Source: Topomyia yanbarensis
Lineage: Eukaryota > Arthropoda > Insecta > Diptera > Culicidae
Assembly (NCBI RefSeq): GCF_030247195.1
Contig: NC_080670.1
Span: forward strand, 35,617,934-35,681,933
DNA length: 64,000 bases
Reading direction: 5' to 3'
The translations under genes were made by a program, and so were the position numbers. Positions 55,910 to 64,000 of the stretch are shown here, in pieces. Position 1 is the stretch's first letter, and each line of letters opens with the position of its first letter. The notes under the pieces are model-generated. The model saw nothing but the letters and a program-made list of their open reading frames with translations, did not search any database and was not told the DNA's origin.

Positions 55910-56986
55910 AGAAAACCTGTTTTAATCCACCTAGTGGTGCAATTGTGCCTTTCTCATTTCTCTAAACTATAGCACTGAGGCTTTTTATTAAACACTTTAA
56001 CCGTTGTCTTCCGTTTTAATTCCACTATGATGAACAAAATGCAAAATTGTACTTTTCTGTTACAGATACGTATTTCGGTTACGACTTGCAGCCTTCTTCA
56101 GTGTATTGTATCAGAATACATTCCACTAAGTCGCTCAAAACAGTGCTTTTGTTAAAGTGTTAAAATGGCTTTTATGTTCAACATAATTGTGGAAATGTCC
56201 ATTACATTCTTAGTACACTTTGCACTTATACACAATGCACTTGCCAGCCACGAACTTGATGAGCTACGTGTCGACGGTGAAACACTTGAAACAAAAAAAT
56301 ATCGTACTTCATTAGCCTAATCAGCATTAGATCAATGTTATCTGCTTGCTAACTCATTTTGTCCAGCGGGGGTGGGTATGTGAGGAGGGCGAAAGTCCCA
56401 TGAACGAACGACTCCCCAGCTTAAATTGGTATGCTTAGTGATATAGTGGTGGTTTAAAGATGATGGGGTATGAGGGCTGGATGGGGTGGTGGTCTGAGGG
56501 GTGATTTAAGAAGATTTTTAAGGGAGGGGAGTGAACAGCAGAGGGGGGGGGGTGTAACCCCTCTCCTTAAGCCATCAACTACGCCCCTGTTAAAATCCAG
56601 AAACCATATGCGAGTCAAAAAAAAATCTATTTTTAATTTTTCCTATAGTTTATATGAGAAATTTCTGTGTGGCCGCACTCTTAAACCCGTAATTCCGGAA
56701 CCAGAATTCCGATCGATCCAAAATTCAATAGCAGCCGATGGGAAGGTTGCACCTTTCATTTGAGACTAAGTTTGAGCAAATCGGTCTAGCCATCTCTGAG
56801 AAAAATGAGTGACATTATTTGACACATACGCACATACATACACACACACATACAGACTTTTTCCGATCTCGACGAACTGAGTCGAATGGGATATGACACT
56901 CGGCCCTCCGGGCCGGGATTAGGTTGACGTTTTTCAGAGTGATTGCATAACCTTTCTATATGAGAAAGGCAAAAACAAAAAGAAAG
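55910..56986. mobile_element. inverted full copy of the GCCTTTCTCAT repeat
   Basis: It starts ACCTGTTTTAATCCACCTAG then TGTGCCTTTCTCAT and ends CTATATGAGAAAGGCA, so both edges carry inverted GCCTTTCTCAT words. It matches 28645-29665 in opposite orientation but retains about 240 bases (near 55980-56180) missing there, including CTGAAGAAGGCTGCAAGTCG on the minus strand. Purine-rich arrays adjoin both sides. No coding capacity. Confidence 0.75.
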
Positions 56987-57370
56987 AAAGAACAAAAGGA
57001 ACAAAAATATTAAAAAGAAGAAAAAATCAAAAGGAAAAATATCAAAAAGATCTAAATAAACTAAAAGTAGTATTAAATGAACTAAAAAGATACAAGAACT
57101 AAAAGAAATCAAAGAACTAAAATAACTGAAAGAACTAAAGCACCAAAAAGAAAAAAACAGTGAAAATAACAAAAAGAACGAAAGGAACAAAAATATCAAA
57201 AAGAACAAATAGAACTAACAGAATTAAAATAACTAAAGAAAAATAAAAAAACCAGAAAGACCAGAAAGAACAAGAAGTGTGAAAGAAACGAATAACCAAA
57301 AGGACCAAACACAAAATGACTCAGACAAAAGGGCGAAAAAAACAAATAAAAAAATGGATGAATGGATAAA
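56987..57370. repeat. A-rich cryptic repeat, AAGAACTAAA-like
   Basis: Words such as AAAGAACTAAA, AAAAGAACAAA and AAATATCAAAAAGA recur without strict period. The minus-strand frame at 56786-57208 is a composition by-product. Confidence 0.8.
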
Positions 57371-58689
57371 AATAATCAGGAACGAAACAAATAACTAATT
57401 TAGTTATAGGTGTTGTGCTCCTCACGCGCAAAGATGGTTTTAAACAATTTTCTCCTCAATAAAGAAAAAAGCAATTTTTACCTAAATCGTTTTCCATCAC
57501 AGAGAAATATATGAAAATATCACAAAAATTAGTTTGTAGCAGTATTCTTAGGAAAAAGGTTATGGAGTACAGACAGGGCCGTCTTTGGATCACTCGAAGC
57601 CGCTGGGCACTTTTGTATTCAGGGAAGAAAACGGATGCAAACAGGAGCTGCATCCAATAAAAATGATAAAACATCACATTACCAGAGACAGATCCAGATT
57701 TTTTTCGGAGGGAGTCTGAAATTTCAATTTTCAAATGATCATTGTACAATTGTAATACGAAATAGACTACATAAATGAAAATCAGTGAAAAATTTAATAT
57801 GAAATGATTTTGAATTTGAAACTGTTTTAAAATTGACTAATTTGGAAGCCAGGAACGTAGCCCTGGATCCGCCTCTGCCCATTACACGTGTTTAATTACA
57901 GCATCTCTTGTTTGAATAGAAAGCTCTTTAAATGAAACATGTAGCAATTGGAAATTGAAAATCTTTGTTAGCAGAACCACCACGTGCCAATCTGATCTTC
58001 ATAGTTACATAATGTTTTTTTGAGAATAAAGAATGCATATATCAAGAAAGAAGAATGATGGAGTAGCGCCAGTTGAACGCATATCCATTGCATGACTATG
58101 CATCGACAGCAGTTTTCTGAGTATAGCAGATGGCATTTTTTCATCCCCACTTGTATTTCACCATATTACTATTTCAGCCTATTTAGTCTTTAAAACGGTA
58201 ACCATCAGTATAAAAGCAGCGTCTCTGACCATTTATCTACAATTTATGTGACTTTTTCGATAAATATTAACGTCATTTCACCGGTAGTCGTAATTCCTCC
58301 CGCCCAAGCAGCTATCACCGTAGCTGGTAGGTGTGATCTAGACACATTCGTATAGTTTGGAGTTGCTGGTGATCATTTTGATGATTGTGGCATTGCTCGA
58401 TTGTAAAATCAAAACCAAAATTATCAAAACAATGCTCGGTTCTACCCATTCACTATACTATGCCAAAGACAACACCAAATCTCCACGATAAATATCCATG
58501 GTGCTAGAAGTTTTGATGTCGTGTGTCGTCATCGGTACTGCTTTTTTTGCTGTTAATGGTCGGATGTATTTGTTCGTATCTTTGTTTTTTACATTTCGCT
58601 ACTGTTCGCATTTGCTTTTTTGTTGATGGTGCTGGTTGTTTGTTTTGAGGTACTAGCTGTAATTGTTGCTAGTTGATTTTATGTGGTGG
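57371..58689. other. spacer, one TATA-like motif
   Basis: No gene is recognised. TATAAAAG at 58209-58216 followed about 25-30 bases later by an A/T-rich start-like region could be a chance promoter motif. Confidence 0.35.
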
Positions 58690-58990
58690 ATGTTGGTTTT
58701 GAGATATTAGGCAAGGGTATTGGTTGGGTGGCCGTCTGTGGTTTATGAGTCCCAAGGGTTGCGGGTTCGATTCCTGCCTCTGGGAGGATTTTTTCACATA
58801 ATTGGTTTTCTTTAGCTCACTATGTCGATCTGTTTTCCCGCGTTTGATACCACCAAACAAACCAAATCCTAGTTAGATTAGGTTTTCAAACTGTATGAAC
58901 GTATGGAAGTGTCCCCGGTTGTGGGCCGCGTATGGGCTTTTGTCCATAGAACGCGTTCTGATAATTTGTATTCGAAATGCTATCTACCTT
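58690..58990 (+). mobile_element. tRNA-like SINE or tRNA pseudogene
   Basis: GCGGGTTCGATTCCTGC near 58757-58773 forms a T-arm with a 5-bp stem and contains a perfect B box. A tRNA-like TTGGGTGGCC lies about 40 bases upstream. The 5' acceptor strand does not pair convincingly, and an A-box is weak. A non-tRNA body follows (GGGCCGCGTATGGGC, ATAGAACGCG), as in SINEs. Confidence 0.5.
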
Positions 58991-59084
58991 TTCATTTTTG
59001 TTCCAAAATGTTTTAAAAATCCAATTTTGTCGATCTAATTTTGGTTAATTTTGATCATTTTTTCGACAACGAGTGGAGAAAACC

Positions 59085-59362
59085 GCAAGAACGGGGCAGC
59101 CAAGCCTACTATTAATTAATGCAGTGATTGCAACGGCCATCTGAATTGTTGCTCCACCTTATTCAGACAAAAAGTCGTCCACATCGCGTGGAACAGTATT
59201 TAGAAGCAACGAGTCCTCAACCCTGTCTCGATATTGCTCACAAGTGATGTTGAAGTTAAATCCAGCCTCACTTTTGAAGAAAAATGGGCCCAAGTTACCA
59301 TTGGTGTACAAACCGCACGACATAGTCATTTTATTGGATAGAAATGGGGGCTCTAGGATCTA
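59085..59362 (-). pseudogene. mariner-type transposase fragment, degenerate
   Basis: The minus strand reads ILEPPFLSNK, TMSCGLYTNGNLGPFFFKSE, AGFNFNITCEQYRDRVED and VPRDVDDFLSE-stop-GGA. Insect mariner-like transposases contain P..P.KVTVWCGL...G.IGPYFF....G..VTVN..RY..ML..FL......D..D..FQQDGA in this order. The catalytic-block equivalent of QQDGA is damaged (SE-stop-GGA), so it is dead. The C-terminal part toward 59030 (CPVLAVF) may continue it. This family differs from the ITmD37E relic at 20.7 kb. No inverted ends were found. Confidence 0.7.
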
Positions 59363-59639
59363 CTCTGGCTGCTCCGCACACTGGCTAGGCATTTTTGTTT
59401 ATATACCAGAAATGTACGAAACTATGATCTTCTGGCAGCTAATTGGAAACCTGTTTGCTTAACCAAACGGTCATTTTTGATCGACAAATTCAAAATTTAA
59501 AGTCGTTTCTTAAACGTATATTTTTGTCTTGATAAAATTGTAGAAAAAAGACAGAACAAATTAAAAAAATTAAATTGATATGTTAACTCACAAATAAAAA
59601 ACGCGATTTAAAAAAATGATAAAAAACATCCTTAATTAC

Positions 59640-60002
59640 TGAAGAAGCCAAACCCATTCTCAAGCTGATTTTACAATTAAACCCCCTGTAGGAGATAACG
59701 CCATCAATCTATACTTCCCGAGAGGGTACGTAGACACGATACTTTTTCGTAGGAAGCTCGCGAGCAATCTTGTTTGCCTTTTTACATCCCCTCACAGATA
59801 CTTTAAGTTTGTCTGGTCGAGCCTTGGCGATGTGGGTCCCGATCGAGTGATGTTTTAGACCGATCGTGCGATATATCGATGACATTAAAATGACTATTTT
59901 CTGTCCGAAAGTGGACCACTTAGGGGCTGGTTGAATTAAATGCACATAATTTATATCGCGAAGACGACTTTTCGGCTTAATTTTTGCCATAAAGTTTATC
60001 AT
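59640..60002 (-). pseudogene. LINE ORF1 (gag-like) fragment
   Basis: The minus-strand frame has 97 codons ending KKYRVYVPSREV, then a TAG, then continues in frame as IDGVISYRGFN. Gag-like ORF1 proteins of mosquito LINEs of the I/R1 group have a region of the form K.....A..L......Y.VYIP...VE.DGV, which fits across the stop. Upstream SIGTHIAKARPDKLKVSVR agrees with the RRM-like block (G..I.KV...K..V). No zinc knuckles were reached. Assignment is from pattern memory and moderate. Confidence 0.48.
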
Positions 60003-60724
60003 TCGGAAAAAGGTTCAAATCAACCTACGTCCTACATTAAGTCTGCCCAAATTGATCACCGGACAGCGTTTATTGACTCCTGTGGACAGACGTAAATCAT
60101 ACAACGTTTCTGATGATCAAACAGATTTCCACAAACAGCAAACACAACTTAGCTAAAAGAGCAGAAAGTCAAAGACCAGCCAGGACAAACGGAATAAAAA
60201 AAACCGGGAGCAAACGAATACGATTTCACGGACATAGATTCAAATGTACATACAGTAAAGCATACATTATAGATTTATACCATTTCCCGGTAAAAAAGCA
60301 TTGCATCCTTTTCTCGTTTATTTGGAAAATATTTTCCATGATATACGCCTTCTGTATCCACCCCCTCCGGGTTTCGTGATGTTACCCTGCCAAACTCTCC
60401 GCGCACCGGGAGTCCATGCTGTGCGCGAAATCTCCTCTCGTTCACTTCCGTCCTCGAAATGTATATGTAGCGAGCAGTTTCGGAACACACGGTGCCATGG
60501 AGTATGGGAACTGGACGCGGAAGGGAGCCCTTTTGCATGACTTTTGTGAAATGCCAATTGCATGAGAGCAATCTTTTACCCGTTTGCGAATCAGTGTACC
60601 AGATAGCAGGTCACCCTTGTCTCCTGCTGCTTCTCCCGTATACAGGTCCACCTGCTGCCAGCGAGTCTACCATGGGATCATCATCCAAATAGTCCCACAG
60701 CCTGGGTAGGGGGGAAGCGAAAAA

Positions 60725-60759
<35 letters not shown>

Positions 60760-61756
60760 AAAGGGAAGCAGCTGCAAAACTTTTGCGCGCACATAGTTCG
60801 CGTACATAGCGAAGCATAAATCTTAATTCTCGTGTAGATTTCCTTTATTCCTTTGCTGTTTCATCTCGGTGTTGTCCTCGGCTCCATCTTTCCAATCTGG
60901 GTGGATGCCGAGTTTCGGGGAAATGGAGGAGCTGAACCAAAACCGCCATCCACCATCCTGCCCACAGGTGACTTGGCTTGTGTTCATGTTCGATCTTGAT
61001 GTGTCTCTGGGGAATGGCCTGGGAAGAGTTTTCAGCAGCAGTGCTGCCAGCTGCAAGGTGTGGCACAGCGGCGTCACAGCACATATCAGCATCAGAGCTA
61101 CACAAAACGGCGTTCAAGGGGCCAGTACAGAATAATAAACTGACCTCACTGCAGCACAAGCTCCGAGAAGGCTGCAGGCGATTCGCTCGTCCATGGTTGG
61201 AAAATCTCGTCGGTGTTTTTAGTGCAGTTAGTGCAGCTGGCACTCCTTAGCGGAAATCTTTTCCTACCATCCCTAAACAGCGCACAGTGTAGATAGATGC
61301 GAGCAGGGACGAAAAGTTGGTTACCTTTTCTTCGCGCCCACGCATAGAACTTGACTAAATACTACACTACTGGCAAGTTTAGGTGGAGATAACCGACTAC
61401 TACTCTCTATTGGTAAGAGATTTTTTCCCCAGAAGGATCCAATCAATCATTTTCAATCTGACCTCATTGAGCTAGTTTGACAAAGACCAGTTGCAAGGGC
61501 AAATACATTTTAACGGTACTTATACCGCTTCGTTGCCCTATAGCACGGTAGGGCGCAAATTGTTGCCTAATAATAGTAGGTACAGTAAGATTCCGTTTTT
61601 GGCATGCCCCCTTTTTTAGCACACTCCGATTTTGGTAACAAATGGGTTCCGTTTTTTTTGCAACATTCTTGTTTTACATAATCAGTCTTTACAATTGATA
61701 TTTTTTGCATCAATTGATATTACATTTGACTTTATTTCCAAACATGGGAGTCATAT
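60003..61756. other. GC-richer low-repeat stretch, (CA)15 run, no recognised gene
   Basis: Segment 60300-61250 has overlapping frames on both strands, with no domain. A (CA)n run of 30 bp lies at 60728-60757. GTACAGTAAGATTCCGTTTT near 61571 looks like a mariner-type element end without a partner. A host untranslated or regulatory region is possible but not supported. Confidence 0.35.
60728..60757. repeat. (CA)n microsatellite
   Basis: About 15 uninterrupted CA units after an A-run. Confidence 0.97.
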
Positions 61757-61889
61757 TAACCCTCAAAGGCGCAAATCATTTTTTTAATTTTGTGAAAATT
61801 GTCTCATAGTTTCAACACATTACTGTGATAATTTTGAGATGTTTTTCGTAATGTTGTTTTATAACAGCGTCATGCATTTAAAGGTTAAC
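61757..61889. mobile_element. short TTAA-flanked MITE
   Basis: TTAACCCTCAAAGGCGCAAA at the left and TGCATTTAAAGGTTAA at the right are roughly inverted (complement TTAACCTTTAAATGCA). Both lie on TTAA, as for piggyBac-type movers. Similar words (AAAGGCGCAAATTTTGTG) occur near 41471. Confidence 0.55.
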
Positions 61890-62051
61890 TATATTTTACA
61901 TTATACATGGCGAATTTAATAATTACAATAAGTATAGCAATGGATTATTCATGTGTAATATAACTGGTAACAGTGTAACTAGTGTCTGACGGATTCAATT
62001 TTTTTCCGGAAGTCGCGCAAATGGCTCACTGCACGAGCAGTCGCAGCTGCT

Positions 62052-62570
62052 TTAACCCTTTCATGCCCAACTTTTTTCTAGTGCTTGTAGGGTTTCAAAA
62101 CTATTTTTCCTTGAAAACGGTGAGATCAAGAAACACGAATAGTTTATTTTCATAAAGATAGGTGCTTCCCTTGCAGTGCTAGAAGCTGCTCAATTTTTAC
62201 CTTCCAATGCTCAATTCAAGAATATTTACAATAGTCCAATTGCATGGAAAACGTAGCCAACGACAGTCTAAATTAATAAGTTTTATCAGTTTTCAATAAT
62301 ATTGCACCATAACGAAGATATATGAAAAAATCATTTTCCGTTGTAAACGTAAACTGTCCCTGGCAGCACTGTTTCATCGGAGTCCAATCAGACTAATTGC
62401 AATAACTTCAGTTCTAGAGCTGATCCTTGTAACTGTTATTACTCAAATAGAAGGCAATAGTCACATTCATTAGCCTTACTTCTTTCTGTGAGCAAATCTT
62501 GCCTCAAACAAAAGTTATAGCTATTTAAAAACGTTGTTGTTCACAAACAACATGGGCATGAACGGGTTAA
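62052..62570. mobile_element. TTAA-flanked MITE (piggyBac-like), unsplit copy
   Basis: Left TTAACCCTTTCATGCCCAAC and right, complemented, TTAACCCGTTCATGCCCATG share about 15 of 16 bases after TTAA. Total length is 519. It is the uninterrupted counterpart of 45488-47463 and shows where the foldback element entered that copy. Confidence 0.88.
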
Positions 62571-62978
62571 GACGATCTCGCTAGATTTTCAGAGCAGTGT
62601 GCACAGTGAGTTTCAAGAGTTTCATACTTTGAAATGCCAATAACGATGCCGATAAATGATACAACTATGCAACTCTCAGAGTTGTCATCATGACATAATT
62701 GAGAAATGCTCGGTTTGTAAAACAGCAACTTCAACTCCGGAAGTCGGCAGTCTTGCTTATGTTTAATTGAATCAAACGGCATTTGAACGATTTTATTATT
62801 TCTTGTTTTTTTTTTATTCTGGCGAAACACGATAATCCAAGAATAAAACTATATAATGAAAAGTGATTGTATTTACAGATTCCAGACATTTTTCGAAACA
62901 GATATGTCAATACCTATGTAATTGAAGATATCGTTATACAAATACCATTTATCGTGTATAAAATTTGAAATGAAAATT
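62571..62978. other. spacer
   Basis: The frame 62567-62830 (-) has no domain. Nothing else is recognised. Confidence 0.35.
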
Positions 62979-63573
62979 TGATGTTTCTAAATTATACCGG
63001 AAGCGAATCTATTTTTATTTTGTTCCTAAGGATTTTCCACGTTCAACAAGGTACAGTTTATAAAATTTGAGCGAAGAATAATAGAAAATGAGAAAATGAT
63101 AAAATTTAATATAAATGACAAGATGCCCTATAACTCCAACTTCTCGTATTCGGACAAAGGTCAAAAAGGTTCCGTTCGATTTCTGAGATTTTTTCACATT
63201 AGAAAAACTGCTACATATGTATCACGGAGCAGGAAATTTTTTAAAAATGGGGGATTTTGGGGACAAAGTGACCACCTTTCCCGTATTTTTCAAAAAAAAC
63301 AGTTATATCTCAAATTCAAATACTAAGATTATTTCCTTCAAAATGAGGTATGAGTTGTAAGTTTCTGAGTGCTACTTCAAAAGTTATAGCATTTAATATA
63401 TTTTTCCTCCGTATTTCCACGTAGTACCAATTTCAAAAAAACATAAAGTGAAGTGGGCGGGGGTCTAGAATTGTCTAAATGATGTGAAATTTGGCATCTG
63501 AGCTTACATTGACATTTGCCACAATATTGAGCCTTTGAGAATTAAAAAAAAACATTTTTTTTGCAATGTACTG
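62979..63573. repeat. single arm of the 45.9-47.3 kb foldback family
   Basis: From GATGTTTCTAAATTATACCG to CATCTGAGCTTACATTGACA and beyond, the sequence matches the right arm 46698-47318 base for base in most places. No inverted left arm follows or precedes within the window, so it is a solo arm or a truncated copy. Confidence 0.85.
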
Positions 63574-64000
63574 CTCCAAGAACAATTTGTGTAATTTATT
63601 GCTCATTTATTGGACTAAAAGTAAACCAATGCATATATCAATAAAACATTTGTTCTTCGTGCAGATATAACAGCCGCCAATTTGTAACTGGTTTTCGATT
63701 CTTTTAGCTAATTGCAAATTCTCAGCATTGTACACGATTCAACAGCCATCATTCCACTCAGGCACGACCATGCGTATTCCTTACACACATCAAATTCCCA
63801 TTGGAGTGTTTTCTCAGTTGATCGAATGAATACCAAACAAACAAAGACAATACTTTGCTCAGTCCAAAGAAATGTCACCCATGTTTGCTCGCAAGGCCAT
63901 CAAATCAAAATACATTTAAAATTGCATGCAACCAAATATGTGCAATTCTGAAAATAATAAAATGAAGATTGCTCCGTTATTGGCAATGAAATAGGATCGA
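63574..64000. other. spacer to the window end
   Basis: AT-rich; the frame 63712-63951 (+) has no domain. Nothing recognised. Confidence 0.35.

Noticed and set aside
58209..58216. TATAAAAG as a core promoter
   Set aside because: A single motif in AT-rich DNA with no downstream gene or transcript evidence.
58720..58800. Functional tRNA gene
   Set aside because: Only the T-arm is convincing; the acceptor stem and A box are poor and a SINE-like body follows.
61571..61660. TACAGTAAGATTCCG as a mariner-type element start
   Set aside because: No matching right end in the window; possibly a truncated copy only.

Overview
This window is animal nuclear DNA, almost certainly insect and most likely from a culicine mosquito such as Aedes. 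The evidence is indirect. There are relics of mosquito-type ITmD37E/mariner transposase, R1-, RTE-, Jockey/CR1- and I-type LINEs, tRNA-derived SINEs with polymerase III B boxes, and very dense MITEs. Several repeat motifs I remember as abundant in Aedes also occur, for example the ends reading GCCTTTCTCATATAGAAAGG. No intact host protein gene, rRNA or functional tRNA could be supported in 64 kb. The window reads as intergenic or intronic DNA filled with layered, mostly dead transposons. The genus is inference, not proof.

Layout. 0-7 kb: a perfect 79-bp palindrome, a TTTGGCCGAATG-type repeat array, then two head-to-tail R1-clade LINE copies, the second carrying a hAT MITE in its 3' UTR. 7-9.7 kb: nothing recognised. 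9.7-16.1 kb: an (AT)n run, two long heptamer (CAGTCTC) arrays enclosing ~130-bp tandem repeats, and a Jockey/CR1-type LINE tail followed by a 212-bp tandem duplication. 16.5-22.4 kb: a SINE inside a 64-bp inverted repeat, a 5'-inverted RTE insertion with an exact target duplication, an ITmD37E relic and a LINE ORF1 relic. 18.4-20.2 kb is less repetitive and richer in GC. 23-26 kb: tandem and foldback repeats and a MITE.

27.5-37.1 kb is the most informative part. Two Mutator-like (MULE) elements have inverted ends built of short tandem repeats (ATTTGGCATAATG or GGCATAATGGACGTTA) and 9-bp target duplications. The first (27502-31602) still holds a broken MULE transposase, interrupted by a composite repeat and by an I-type LINE whose 13-bp target duplication lies inside the transposase frame. 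The second (35117-37066) lacks recognisable transposase and hosts at least three nested MITEs, two of them hAT-type with exact 8-bp duplications.

37-64 kb: LINE reverse-transcriptase relics at 39 and 42 kb, a pogo-type MITE in an AT-rich tract, an ACGCGG minisatellite enclosed by terminal inverted repeats, a TTAA-flanked MITE split by a 1.45-kb foldback element at a TA site (with a simpler TTAA copy and a solo foldback arm near 62-63.6 kb), a GC-richer open stretch at 48.9-50.7 kb, a MITE with 23-bp perfect ends, a 1.65-kb purine heptamer array next to an inverted copy of the 28-29 kb repeat, another SINE, a second mariner-type transposase relic and a second LINE ORF1 relic. The genes do not work together as a pathway. 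What can be reconstructed is an insertion history.
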